From NCBI RefSeq assembly GCF_036246005.1, contig NZ_CP109171.1, forward strand, positions 1,724,001 to 1,788,000: DNA of 64,000 bases. The letters are read 5' to 3'. This DNA comes from Streptomyces sp. NBC_01723. Its GTDB lineage: Bacteria; Actinomycetota; Actinomycetes; Streptomycetales; Streptomycetaceae. Below the pieces are notes generated by a model. That model was not told the origin of the DNA and made no database searches. It worked only from the letters and a program-made list of their open reading frames with translations. This document shows positions 48,233 through 57,393 of the stretch, piece after piece (the stretch's first letter is position 1; every line of letters starts with the position of its first letter). A program made the position numbers and the translations under genes.

Positions 48233-49774
48233 ATGGATCATCTGCGTTCCCCGCGTTCCAGACGCAGGCTCGCCCTCGCCGTACCGGTCGTGCTCTCGCT
48301 CACCGCGTCGCTCGGCTTCCTGCCCGCGGCCGCGCAGGCGGCCCCGGACGGGCGGGCGGGCCAGACCGCGGCCGCCGAGGCGCCGAGGCTGGCCTACGTC
48401 GTCAACACCCGCACGGACCACCGGACGATCGCGTCCGTGAAGCGCGCGATAGCCAGGACGGGCGGCACCGTGGTCGCCACGTACGACAGGATCGGCGTGA
48501 TCGTCGCCCACTCGGCCGAGCCCGGCTTCGCCGCCGCGATGCGCGAGGTCCGGGGCGTGCGGTCGGCGGGCGCGACCCGCACGGCGCCGCTCACCGCCGC
48601 CGCGACGACGGACCAGGGCGCCGCCCAGTTGCTCACGGCCGAGCAGGCCGCGCGGACCGCGCGGGCCTCCGGGGCCGCGGGAGCGGGCGAGCCGCTGGAA
48701 GCGGACCAGTGGGACCTGCGCGCGATAGGCGCCGACAAGGCCGCGAAGATCAACCCGGGCAGCTCCCGCGTCACCGTCGCCGTGATCGACACCGGGGTCG
48801 ACGACACCCACCCCGATCTCGCCCCGAACTTCTCCGCCTCGCAGTCCGCCAACTGCGTCGGCGGCAAGGCGGACACCAGCGCGGGCGCCTGGCGGCCGTA
48901 CACCGCCGAGGACTACCACGGCACCCACGTGGCCGGCGAGATAGCCGCCGCCCGCAACGGCATCGGCGTCGCCGGTGTCGCACCGGGCGTGAAGGTGTCG
49001 AGCATCAAGGTGAGCGACCCGGACAACGGGCTCTTCTACCCCGAGAACGTCGTGTGCGCGTTCATGTTCGCCGCCGACCGGGGCGTGGAGATCACCAACA
49101 ACAGCTACTACGTGGACCCGTGGCTGTACAACTGCATGGACGACCCCGACCAGCGCGCGATCGTCGACGCGGTCAACCGGGCCCAGCTGTACGCCCAGCG
49201 CAAGGGCACCCTGCACCTCGCCTCCGCCGGCAACTCCAACCACGACCTGGACTCCGACGCGATCGTCGACGACTCCAGCCCCGACGACTCCACGCCGGTG
49301 ACGCGGACGATCGACCCGCACGAGTGCTACGACGTGCCGACCCAGCTGCCGGGCGTCGTCACGGTCAGCGCCACGGGCGTCGACAAGGAGAAGTCGTACT
49401 ACTCCTCGTACGGCGAGGGCGTCGTCGACGTGGCCGCGCCGGGCGGCGACGGGCGCTACCAGATCCCGGACACGCCGTCGAAGAACGGCCGCATCCTGTC
49501 GACCATGCCGAACAACGCGTACGGCTACCTCCAGGGCACCTCGATGGCCTCGCCGCACGCGGCGGGCGTGGCCGCGCTGCTGAAGTCGGAGCACCCCTGG
49601 GCGTCCCCCGCGCGGTTGCAGTGGCTGCTGAAGGCCCAGGCGGACAACCCGGGCTGCCCCGACTCCTACGACCAGGACGGCGACGGCGCGCAGGACGCCA
49701 CGTGCGAGGGCGGCGGGCGCGTCAACGGCTTCTACGGCTTCGGCATCGTCAACGCGCTCCGCGCGGTGAAGTGA
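48233..49774 (+). CDS. Secreted subtilase (S8 family serine peptidase)
   Basis: A 513-residue protease. A signal peptide ends at about residue 36 (AAAQA), and a propeptide of about 120 residues (YVVNTRTDHRTIASVKRAIA) follows. The catalytic domain has the triad Asp186 (VAVIDTGVDDTHPD), His229 (YHGTHVAGE) and Ser437 (QGTSMASPHAAG), plus the oxyanion Asn in SAGNSNHD. Cysteines such as those in SANCVGG and LYNCMDD probably form disulfides. The protein ends without an anchor, so it is released. A second paralogue starts 77 bases downstream. Confidence 0.95.
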   Translation: MDHLRSPRSRRRLALAVPVVLSLTASLGFLPAAAQAAPDGRAGQTAAAEAPRLAYVVNTRTDHRTIASVKRAIARTGGTVVATYDRIGVIVAHSAEPGFAAAMREVRGVRSAGATRTAPLTAAATTDQGAAQLLTAEQAARTARASGAAGAGEPLEADQWDLRAIGADKAAKINPGSSRVTVAVIDTGVDDTHPDLAPNFSASQSANCVGGKADTSAGAWRPYTAEDYHGTHVAGEIAAARNGIGVAGVAPGVKVSSIKVSDPDNGLFYPENVVCAFMFAADRGVEITNNSYYVDPWLYNCMDDPDQRAIVDAVNRAQLYAQRKGTLHLASAGNSNHDLDSDAIVDDSSPDDSTPVTRTIDPHECYDVPTQLPGVVTVSATGVDKEKSYYSSYGEGVVDVAAPGGDGRYQIPDTPSKNGRILSTMPNNAYGYLQGTSMASPHAAGVAALLKSEHPWASPARLQWLLKAQADNPGCPDSYDQDGDGAQDATCEGGGRVNGFYGFGIVNALRAVK

Positions 49775-49850
49775 CCCGCCCGGCACCGGCCCACCTCCAC
49801 CTTCCTTCCCGTCACGCACCGGTTTCAGCAACGAACTGGAGACACCGCAC

Positions 49851-51368
49851 ATGACAGCACCTCTCGCCCGTCACCGCCGCGCCCTCGCGATCCCGGCCGG
49901 CCTGGCCGTGGCCGCCTCGCTGGCGTTCCTGCCGGGCAACCCGGCCGTCGCGGCGGAGGCCGCCCCCTCCTCCGCGACGGACGCGACCTCGCTCAGCTAC
50001 GTCGTCAACGTCTCCCCCGGGCACGGGCCTTCGGCGTCCGTGCGCAAGGCGATAGCCAAGGCCGGCGGCACGATCGTGACGTCGTACGACCGGATCGGCG
50101 TGGTCGTCGTCCACTCCGCGAACCCGGACTTCGCCAAGTCCGTCCGCAAGGTGCGGGGTGTGCAGTCGGCCGGTGCCACGCGTACCGCGCCGCTGCCCTC
50201 GGCCGCCACGACCGACACGGGCGCGCCGAAGGTGCTCAGCGGCAAGGAGATCGCCGCCGCCGAGGCCGCCGAGGGCCAGGACCCGCTGCAGGGCCTCCAG
50301 TGGGACCTGCCCGCCATCAAGGCGGACAAGGCGCACGAGAAGACGCTGGGCAGCAAGAAGGTGACCGTCGCCGTCATCGACACCGGCGTGGACGACACCC
50401 ACCCGGACATCGCCCCGAACTTCGACCGGGACGCGTCCGTCAACTGCGTCTCGGGCAAGCCGGACACCACCGACGGCGCCTGGCGGCCGGGCGCGGCGGA
50501 GAGCCCGCACGGCACGCACGTGGCCGGTGAGATCGCCGCCGCCAAGAACGGCGTCGGCATGACCGGTGTGGCGCCCGGGGTGAAGGTCTCCGGCATCAAG
50601 GTGTCCAACCCCGACGGCTTCTTCTACACCGAGGCCGTGGTCTGCGGCTTCGTGTGGGCGGCCGAGCACGGGGTCGACGTGACCAACAACAGCTATTACA
50701 CCGACCCCTGGTACTTCAACTGCAAGGACGACCCGGACCAGAAGGCGCTCGTCGAGGCCGTCACCCGGGCCTCGCGGTACGCGGAGAAGAAGGGCGCGGT
50801 CAACGTCGCCGCGGCGGGCAACGAGAACTACGACCTCTCCGCCGACGAGATCACCGACCCGTCCTCCCCGAACGACACGACGCCCGGCGACCGGACCGTC
50901 GACCCGTCCGAGTGCCTGGACATCCCGACCCAGCTGCCGGGTGTCGTGACGGTCGCGTCGACCGGCGCGAAGGGCCTCAAGTCGTCGTTCTCCAACCACG
51001 GTCTGGGCGTCATCGACATCGCCGCGCCCGGCGGTGACTCCACGGCGTACCAGACGCCGGCGCCGCCCGCCACCAGCGGCCTGATCCTCGGCACGCTGCC
51101 CGGCGGCAAGTGGGGCTACATGGCCGGTACGTCGATGGCCTCGCCGCACGTCGCGGGCGTCGCCGCGCTCATCAAGTCGACGCACCCGTACGCCCCGCCG
51201 GCCCTGGTCAAGGCGCTGCTGTACGCGCAGGCCGACGCCACGCCGTGCACCAAGCCGTACGACATCGACGGCGACGGCAAGGTCGACGCGGTGTGCGAGG
51301 GCTCGAAGAACCGCAACGGTTTCTACGGGTGGGGCATGGCCGACGCGCTGGACGCGGTGCGCTGGTAG
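49851..51368 (+). CDS. Secreted subtilase (S8 family), tandem paralogue
   Basis: A 505-residue protease, clearly a duplicate of its upstream neighbour. The layout is the same: a signal peptide to about residue 35 (PAVAA), a propeptide and a catalytic domain with Asp177, His220 and Ser428 (AGTSMASPHVAG). Long stretches are nearly identical (DTGVDDTHPD, THVAGEIAAA, PTQLPGVVTV), and both end with a conserved Asp-rich DxDGDGxxDAxCEG segment resembling a calcium loop. Signal and propeptides are more diverged. No long intergenic terminator separates the pair. Confidence 0.95.
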   Translation: MTAPLARHRRALAIPAGLAVAASLAFLPGNPAVAAEAAPSSATDATSLSYVVNVSPGHGPSASVRKAIAKAGGTIVTSYDRIGVVVVHSANPDFAKSVRKVRGVQSAGATRTAPLPSAATTDTGAPKVLSGKEIAAAEAAEGQDPLQGLQWDLPAIKADKAHEKTLGSKKVTVAVIDTGVDDTHPDIAPNFDRDASVNCVSGKPDTTDGAWRPGAAESPHGTHVAGEIAAAKNGVGMTGVAPGVKVSGIKVSNPDGFFYTEAVVCGFVWAAEHGVDVTNNSYYTDPWYFNCKDDPDQKALVEAVTRASRYAEKKGAVNVAAAGNENYDLSADEITDPSSPNDTTPGDRTVDPSECLDIPTQLPGVVTVASTGAKGLKSSFSNHGLGVIDIAAPGGDSTAYQTPAPPATSGLILGTLPGGKWGYMAGTSMASPHVAGVAALIKSTHPYAPPALVKALLYAQADATPCTKPYDIDGDGKVDAVCEGSKNRNGFYGWGMADALDAVRW

Positions 51369-51422
51369 CAGGCAACAACCGGGGAACTTGCCCGGATCTG
51401 GGGACTTGGTGAAGATCCTGGG

Positions 51423-52430
51423 GTGACCCCGATACGACCCAAGTCCCGGACCACCGGTACCGGACGGCACGCGACGCCCTCCGGTACCGGCCGGACCGCG
51501 GCCGTACTCGCGCTGGTGGCGCTGGCCGCGCTGATACCGGTGCTCGGCCCCTCCCCCGCCCTGCGCGGCACGGGAGAGGCCGAGGCACCAGGCACCGGCG
51601 GCATCGCGCTGCTGCGCGCGGTGCTCTTCGCCGCGCTGAGCGTGCCGCTGGGCGAACTGTTCGTGGACCGGCTGGCCCGGTCGCTGCCCGGCGCGCCCCC
51701 GGAGCGGCCCCGCAGTTGGTCGCCGTACGCGGCCGGGGTCGGTTTCGTCGCCGCCCTGGGGCTGGCGTCGGTCGTGGCGACGGGCAACCTGGTGCCGGAC
51801 GGCGCAGCCGACATCGACGTGGGCGGTCTCTACGCCTCCCGTGACGGCAAGCTCGCGCTGCTGGAGGTCAACGGGTTCCTCGCGGCCGGTCTGTGCGCCG
51901 CCTCGCGCCGGCCCGGCAGCCAGGTGTGGCCGCTGGCCGCCGTGATCGTCGCGGAGGCGCTGCGCGCCCACCCCACGACCGAGTACAGCCCGCTGATCGG
52001 CTCCGGTCTGACCCTGGTCCATCTGACGTGCGCCTCGGTGTGGGCGGGCGGACTGCTGTACGCCCTGCGGTCGCTGCGGCGGTGGCGGGGCGCCGAGGCG
52101 GGTCCGGCGCTGCTCGGCCTCTACGCGCGCGTGGCGGCCGTTCTGCTGGCCGCCCTCACGGCGACCGGGGTGGGCAGTTCGCTGCGCCGGATGCCGCCGG
52201 GCACGATCGTGGACCAGTTGACGGACACGGCGTACGGGCGGGTGCTGCTCGCCAAGGTGCTCCTGGTGGCCGCCGTCGCCGCCCTCGCCCTGTGGGCCAG
52301 GATCCGGCTGAGCCGCGCGGCGGACCCGCTGACGGCCTGCTCCCCCGCGCGCGCGGAGGTCGTCGCGCTGGGGGCGGTGGTCGCGGTCTCGGGTCTCCTG
52401 ACGGCCCTTCCGGTACCGATCCGGTGGTGA
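51423..52430 (+). CDS. CopD-domain multi-pass membrane protein
   Basis: A 335-residue membrane protein with about eight helices. The C-terminal two-thirds match the CopD (copper-resistance) domain: LTLVHLTCASVWAGGLLYALRSLRRW with a His in the third helix, LLALYARVAAVLLA-like, and GTIVDQLTDTAYGRVLLAKVLLV. The GTG start at 51423 has a poor ribosome site; the real start may be slightly different. Copper transport is a family-level inference. It follows the subtilases on the same strand. Confidence 0.82.
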   Translation: MTPIRPKSRTTGTGRHATPSGTGRTAAVLALVALAALIPVLGPSPALRGTGEAEAPGTGGIALLRAVLFAALSVPLGELFVDRLARSLPGAPPERPRSWSPYAAGVGFVAALGLASVVATGNLVPDGAADIDVGGLYASRDGKLALLEVNGFLAAGLCAASRRPGSQVWPLAAVIVAEALRAHPTTEYSPLIGSGLTLVHLTCASVWAGGLLYALRSLRRWRGAEAGPALLGLYARVAAVLLAALTATGVGSSLRRMPPGTIVDQLTDTAYGRVLLAKVLLVAAVAALALWARIRLSRAADPLTACSPARAEVVALGAVVAVSGLLTALPVPIRW

Positions 52431-52538
52431 GCAACCCCGCCCGGTGGTGGAGAACTTGACGGAGGAACCGTTTCGCCGGTGTCGCGGGCGGCACCTCCGG
52501 CACCGCGGTGTCGGTCCCGGCCCGTATCCTCAGTGACC

Positions 52539-53531
52539 ATGCTCGAAGACCGTACGATCGCGGCGCCGTCCGCGACTGCCTGGCCGGCCGCGTATCCGCG
52601 GGGATACGCGGTCGTCGACGTGGAGACCACCGGCCTGGCCCGCGACGACCGCATCATCTCCGCCGCCGTGTACCGGCTGGACGCGCGCGGCGAGGTCGAG
52701 GACCACTGGTACACGCTGGTCAATCCGCAGCGGGACCCGGGTCCGGTGTGGATACACGGTCTGACGAGCGACGTACTGCGGGACGCGCCGCTCTTCCCCG
52801 ACGTCGCCGGGGAGTTCGCGGCCCGGCTCGACGGGAGGGTCCTCGTCGCGCACAACGCGGTCTTCGACTGGCAGATGATCGCCCGCGAGTACGCCCGCGC
52901 GCGGCGTGAGGCGCCGGTGCGTCAACGGCTGTGCACCATCGCGCTCTCCAAGGAGCTGCGCCTGCCCCTGCCCAACCACAAGCTGGAGTCGCTGGCCGCC
53001 CACTACGGCGTCGTCCAGCAGCGGGCGCACCACGCGCTGGACGACGCGCGGGTGCTGGCGGAGGCGTTCCGGCCGATCCTTGCCGCGGCGGCGGCCGGGG
53101 GCGTGCGGCTGCCGCTGCACGAGTGCCGGCCGCTGACCGAGTGGTCGGACCGGCCCGCACCCCGCATCGGGCAGCAGGCGGGCCACAGCTCCTACCGGCC
53201 GAACAGCTGGCGCCCCGCCCGCAAGAGGCCCGCCTGCCCGTATCCCAACCCGGGCCGGTACGAAGCGGACAAAAGGCTCAAGCAGGGCATGCGGGTCGCC
53301 TTCTCGGGTGACACCTCCGTGGAGCGCGACCTGCTGGAGGACCGGGCGACCGAGGCCGGGCTGCACGTCGCCACCAGCCTGTCCCGGCTGACCAGCCTGC
53401 TGGTCACCAACGACCCGGACTCGGGCACCTCCAAGGTGGTCAAGGCCCGGCAGTACGGCACGCCGGTGGTGGACGAGGCGGCGTTCGGACAACTGCTCGC
53501 GGACGTCGAGGCGGCCGACGCGGCTCCGTGA
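52539..53531 (+). CDS. DEDDh exonuclease (DNA polymerase III epsilon-like) with C-terminal BRCT domain
   Basis: A 330-residue protein. The 3'-5' exonuclease domain (about 20-195) has motif I VVDVETTGL (Asp27, Glu29), motif II around VAHNAVFDW and motif III HHALDDARVLAEAF, the DEDDh pattern. A linker with RPACPYPNPGRYE leads to a BRCT domain (about 238-325: QGMRVAFSGDTSVERDLLEDRATEAGLHVATSLSRLTSLLVTND). This is not the replicative epsilon subunit by size alone; a repair or proofreading role is likely. Starts ATG at 52539. Confidence 0.9.
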   Translation: MLEDRTIAAPSATAWPAAYPRGYAVVDVETTGLARDDRIISAAVYRLDARGEVEDHWYTLVNPQRDPGPVWIHGLTSDVLRDAPLFPDVAGEFAARLDGRVLVAHNAVFDWQMIAREYARARREAPVRQRLCTIALSKELRLPLPNHKLESLAAHYGVVQQRAHHALDDARVLAEAFRPILAAAAAGGVRLPLHECRPLTEWSDRPAPRIGQQAGHSSYRPNSWRPARKRPACPYPNPGRYEADKRLKQGMRVAFSGDTSVERDLLEDRATEAGLHVATSLSRLTSLLVTNDPDSGTSKVVKARQYGTPVVDEAAFGQLLADVEAADAAP

Positions 53532-53626
53532 CGGGGGCCGGGACGGGGCCGTACGGACGGGTGATTCCCGGCGACTCGCCCGGCGTCCGCTCGCCCGCGT
53601 GGCGACGACGGCCCACCCTGTGGCGC

Positions 53627-53860
53627 ATGGCGACATGTGAAGTCTGCGGCAACAACTACGGAATGACCTTCGAGGTCCACGCCCAGGGAGCGGTGCACGT
53701 CTTCGACTGCTTCTCCTGCGCGATCCACCGGATGGCACCCATCTGCGAGCACTGCCGGGTACAGATCATCGGCCAGGGCGTCGAGGTCGAGGGCCACTGG
53801 TACTGCGGCGCCCACTGCGCCCGCGCGGAGGGGAGGGCGGGGATCGTCGACAAGGTCTGA
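53627..53860 (+). CDS. Small zinc-ribbon protein
   Basis: A 77-residue cytoplasmic protein with eight cysteines and several histidines in two zinc-finger-like sites (CEVCGNNY, CFSCAIHRM, CEHCRVQ, CGAHCARAE). No membrane segment. The family is common in actinobacteria but uncharacterised; a zinc-sensing or protein-binding role is a guess. The ATG at 53627 gives MATCEVCGN, the conserved start. Short gaps link it to the exonuclease (95 bases) and SURF1 (65 bases) genes. Confidence 0.82.
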   Translation: MATCEVCGNNYGMTFEVHAQGAVHVFDCFSCAIHRMAPICEHCRVQIIGQGVEVEGHWYCGAHCARAEGRAGIVDKV

Positions 53861-53925
53861 GCCCCGGCCCGCGCAAGCCCCCACCCGCCGCGTCGCGCCC
53901 CACGACCGAGTTGTACCGTCGTGGG

Positions 53926-54732
53926 GTGTACCGGTTCCTGTTGTCCCGCCAGTGGGTGATCCTCACCCTCGTGGCGCTCGCGCTCATCCCGACGATGATC
54001 GAGCTGGGCTTCTGGCAGCTGCACCGCCACGAGCACAGGGTCGCGCTGAACAAGGTGATCGCGGACTCCCTGGCGGCCCGGCCCGTACCGGCCGAGACCA
54101 TGACCTCACCCGGGGCGAGGGTCGGCGACGACGACCTCTACCGCCGGGTGACGGCCAAGGGGCACTTCGACACCGCCGAGGAGGTCGTCGTGCGCCGCCG
54201 CACCAACGCGGACGACCGCGTCGGCTACCACGTCCTCACCCCGTTCGTGCTGGACGACGGCAAGGTGCTGATGGTCAACCGGGGCTGGATCCCCTCGAAC
54301 GGCGCCAGCCAGACCGCCTTCCCGAAGATCCCGGCGCCCCCGGCGGGCGAGACCACCGTCACCGGCCGGCTGATGCCCGACCAGACCACCGAGGACAGCG
54401 GCATCAAGAACGTCGCGGGCCTGCCCGACCGCCAGGTCATGCTCATCAACAGCGAGCAGCAGGCGGAGCGCCTCGGCAAGCAGGTCCTGGGCGGCTACGT
54501 CGAGATGACCGAGCCGAAGCCCGCGGGCGACACCCCCGAACTGATCGCGGAGCCCGACCACGACAGCATCGGCAACCACATGGCGTACGCCGTCCAGTGG
54601 TGGCTGTTCGCCGCCGGGGTGCCGATCGGCTGGTTCGTGCTGGCCCGCCGCGAGGTCCGGGACCGGGCCTCCCAGGACGGCGAGGGCGACGAGGACGAGA
54701 CCGAGGAGGCCGCGGAGCCCGCGGCGGTGTAG
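53926..54732 (+). CDS. SURF1 family cytochrome oxidase assembly protein
   Basis: A 268-residue SURF1 homologue with membrane helices at the two ends (about 8-28, RQWVILTLVALALIPTMIELG, and about 222-242). The large extracytoplasmic loop contains YRRVTAKGHFD, GYHVLTPFVLDDGKVLMVNRGW and HMAYAVQWWLFA. SURF1 aids haem a insertion into cytochrome c oxidase. The GTG at 53926 is the likely start (VYRFLLSRQW); a TTG 15 bases earlier also fits. An acidic tail follows the last helix. Confidence 0.92.
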   Translation: MYRFLLSRQWVILTLVALALIPTMIELGFWQLHRHEHRVALNKVIADSLAARPVPAETMTSPGARVGDDDLYRRVTAKGHFDTAEEVVVRRRTNADDRVGYHVLTPFVLDDGKVLMVNRGWIPSNGASQTAFPKIPAPPAGETTVTGRLMPDQTTEDSGIKNVAGLPDRQVMLINSEQQAERLGKQVLGGYVEMTEPKPAGDTPELIAEPDHDSIGNHMAYAVQWWLFAAGVPIGWFVLARREVRDRASQDGEGDEDETEEAAEPAAV

Positions 54733-54780
54733 CCGGACGGCGGGCCGATTGCGCCCCTCCCGGTCGGGAAGACGATTCCC

Positions 54781-56568
54781 GTGCACACCGACATCGAGGA
54801 CTACGCGCTCATCGGCGACCAGCAGACCGCCGCCCTGGTCTCCACGGACGGCTCCGTGGACTGGCTCTGCCTCCCCCGCTTCGACTCCGCGGCCTGCTTC
54901 GCCAGGATCCTGGGCGACGAGGACAACGGCCACTGGCGCATCGCCCCCAAGGGCGCCGAGCGCTGCACCCGGCGGGCCTACCGGCCGGACACCCTCGTCC
55001 TCGACACCGAGTGGGAGACCGAGGACGGTTCGGTCCGGGTCACCGACCTGATGCCCCAGCGGGACCGCGCCCCGGACCTGGTCCGTGTCGTGGAGGGCCT
55101 GAGCGGCGAGGTCACGCTGCACAGCGTGCTCCGGCTGCGCTTCGACTACGGCTCGGTCGTCCCGTGGGTGCGCAGGTCCGACGGGCACCGGGTGGCCGTC
55201 GCCGGGCCGGACTCGGCGTGGCTGCGCAGCGAACCCGAGGTGCGCAGCTGGGGCGAGGACTTCGGAACGCACTCGGAGTTCACGGTCGCCGCGGGCGAGA
55301 AGGTCGCGTTCGTGCTGACCTGGCACCCCTCGCACGAACCGCGTCCGCCGCTGATCGACCCGTTCGTCGCGCTGGAGCACAGTGTCGAGGACTGGCGGGA
55401 GTGGGCCGCGCGATGCCGCTACGACGGTCCGCACCGGGACGCCGTGGTCCGCTCCCTGATCACGCTGAAAGCACTCACCTACCAGCCCACCGGCGGCATC
55501 GTGGCCGCCCCCACCACCTCGCTGCCCGAGGAACCGGGCGGCGTGCGCAACTGGGACTACCGCTTCTGCTGGCTGCGCGACTCCACGCTCACCCTGGGCG
55601 CCCTGCTGTCGGCCGGGTACCTGGAGGAGGCCGAGGCATGGCGCGACTGGCTGCTGCGCGCGGTCGCGGGCAGCCCGGACGACCTCCAGATCATGTACGG
55701 CCTCGCGGGCGAGCGGCGGCTGCCGGAGTTCGAGCTGCCGTGGCTGCCCGGCTTCGGCGGGGCCGCCCCCGTACGGATCGGCAACGACGCGGTGAACCAG
55801 CTCCAGTTGGACGTGTACGGCGAGGTCATGGACTCCCTGTCGCTGGCCCGGCAATCGGGCATGCACCCGCGGCCGCAGATGTGGGAGCTGCAGTGCGCCC
55901 TGATGGACTTCCTGGCCACCGCGTGGCGGGAGCCCGACGAGGGGCTCTGGGAGGTGCGCGGCGGACGTCGGCAGTTCGTGCACTCGAAGGTGATGACGTG
56001 GGTGGCCCTGGACCGGGCGGTGCGCACGCTGGAGGACCATCCCGAGCTGGGCGGCGGTGACCTGGAGGGCTGGCGCGCGCTGCGCGAGGAGGTGCACCGC
56101 GAGGTGTGCGAGAAGGGGTACGACCCGGAGCGGAACACCTTCACCCAGTCCTACGGCTCGCGGGAGCTGGACGCCTCGCTGCTGCTGATGCCGCGCGTGG
56201 GCTTCCTGCCCGCGGACGACCCGCGGGTGGTCGGTACGGTCGACGCGATCGGCGCGGAGCTGACCCGGGACGGCCTGGTGCGCCGCTACAGCACCGAGGG
56301 GGAGCCCGTCGACGGGCTGCCGGGCAGCGAGGGGACGTTCCTCGTGTGCTCCTTCTGGTACGCGGACGCGCTGCACGCGATCGGCCGGACGAAGGAGGCA
56401 CGGAAACTGTTCGAGCGGCTGGTGGCGCTCACCAACGACGTGGGGCTGCTGGCCGAGGAGTACGACCCTGCGGCCGGACGTCAGCTCGGCAACTTCCCGC
56501 AGGCGTTCAGTCACGTCGGTCTGGTGAACACCGCCCTCGCCCTGTTCGGGGAGGAAGGGGCAGGATAG
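54781..56568 (+). CDS. Glycoside hydrolase family 15 protein (glucoamylase/trehalase-like)
   Basis: A 595-residue cytoplasmic enzyme. The N-terminal beta domain (MHTDIEDYALIGDQQTAALVS then DGSVDWLCLPRFDS) is followed by an (alpha/alpha)6 barrel with RNWDYRFCWLRDSTLTLGAL, WLPGFGGAAPVRIGNDA, FVHSKVMTWVALDRA and LLAEEYDPAAGRQLGNFPQAFSH. Mycobacterial relatives with this pattern are trehalases; that substrate is inferred. The GTG start at 54781 is 48 bases after SURF1. The next SDR gene begins 4 bases after its stop. Confidence 0.93.
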   Translation: MHTDIEDYALIGDQQTAALVSTDGSVDWLCLPRFDSAACFARILGDEDNGHWRIAPKGAERCTRRAYRPDTLVLDTEWETEDGSVRVTDLMPQRDRAPDLVRVVEGLSGEVTLHSVLRLRFDYGSVVPWVRRSDGHRVAVAGPDSAWLRSEPEVRSWGEDFGTHSEFTVAAGEKVAFVLTWHPSHEPRPPLIDPFVALEHSVEDWREWAARCRYDGPHRDAVVRSLITLKALTYQPTGGIVAAPTTSLPEEPGGVRNWDYRFCWLRDSTLTLGALLSAGYLEEAEAWRDWLLRAVAGSPDDLQIMYGLAGERRLPEFELPWLPGFGGAAPVRIGNDAVNQLQLDVYGEVMDSLSLARQSGMHPRPQMWELQCALMDFLATAWREPDEGLWEVRGGRRQFVHSKVMTWVALDRAVRTLEDHPELGGGDLEGWRALREEVHREVCEKGYDPERNTFTQSYGSRELDASLLLMPRVGFLPADDPRVVGTVDAIGAELTRDGLVRRYSTEGEPVDGLPGSEGTFLVCSFWYADALHAIGRTKEARKLFERLVALTNDVGLLAEEYDPAAGRQLGNFPQAFSHVGLVNTALALFGEEGAG

Positions 56569-56572
56569 GACC

Positions 56573-57328
56573 ATGGATCTTGGACTGAAGGACCGGGTGT
56601 ACGTCGTCACGGGAGCCACCCGGGGCCTGGGCAACGCCGCCGCGCGCGAACTGGTCGCCGACGGGGCGAAGGTGGTCGTCACCGGGCGGGACGAGCAGAG
56701 CGTCGCCCAGGCCGCGGCCGCGCTGGGCCCGGACGTGGTGGGCGTGGCCGTGGACAACGCGGACCCGCAGGCACCCGAGCGGCTGATCGCGACCGCGCGT
56801 GAGCGCTTCGGCCGCTTCGACGGCGTACTGATCAGCGTGGGCGGGCCGCCGCCCGGCTTCGTCGCCGACAACACGGACGACCAGTGGCAGGCGGCCTTCG
56901 AGGCGGTGTTCCTCGGCGCGGTGCGGCTGGCCCGGGGTGCGGCGGCCGAATTGGAGGAGGACGGGGTGGTCGGGTTCGTGCTGTCGGGCTCGGTGTACGA
57001 GCCGATCCCGGGCCTGACCATCTCCAACGGCCTGCGGCCGGGGCTGGCCGGCTTCGCCAAGTCCCTCGCCGACGAGCTGGGCCCGCGCGGCATCCGCGTC
57101 GTCGGCCTGCTGCCGGGCCGCGTCGACACCGACCGCGTACGCGAGCTGGACGGGCTGTCCGCCGACCCGGAGGCGACCAGGGCGGCCGCCGAGTCCCGCA
57201 TCCCCCTGCGCCGCTACGGCACCCCGGAGGAGTTCGGCCGCACGGCGGCGTTCCTGCTGTCCCCGGCGGCGTCGTACCTCACCGGCGTGATGCTGCCGGT
57301 GGACGGCGGGGTGCGGCACGGGTTCTGA
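56573..57328 (+). CDS. SDR-fold protein lacking the YxxxK catalytic motif
   Basis: A 251-residue SDR with an intact cofactor motif (TGATRGLG, residues 13-20) and a C-terminal SYLTGVMLPVDGG. The catalytic region reads LSGSVYEPIPGLTISNGLRPGLAGFAKS: where classical SDRs have YxxxK, the sequence has Asn and Arg (ISNGLRP). The same substitution occurs in a known SDR subgroup (LSNVLRP type), so it is probably real, not an error. Reaction unknown. The GH15 gene is 4 bases upstream, suggesting co-transcription. Confidence 0.88.
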   Translation: MDLGLKDRVYVVTGATRGLGNAAARELVADGAKVVVTGRDEQSVAQAAAALGPDVVGVAVDNADPQAPERLIATARERFGRFDGVLISVGGPPPGFVADNTDDQWQAAFEAVFLGAVRLARGAAAELEEDGVVGFVLSGSVYEPIPGLTISNGLRPGLAGFAKSLADELGPRGIRVVGLLPGRVDTDRVRELDGLSADPEATRAAAESRIPLRRYGTPEEFGRTAAFLLSPAASYLTGVMLPVDGGVRHGF

Positions 57329-57380
57329 CGGCACCGGTTCTAGCAGCACCGGTTCTGTCGGCAACGGTTCCGGCGGCACG
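57321..57380. repeat. 15-bp tandem repeat, four copies, at the SDR stop codon
   Basis: Four units start GGTTC (57321, 57336, 57351, 57366), with the pattern GGTTCTGACGGCACC and one to five changes each. The first includes the stop codon of the SDR gene. The array fills most of the 65-base gap to the convergent AmaP gene. Confidence 0.85.
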
Positions 57381-57393
57381 CCGGACGCGTCGG

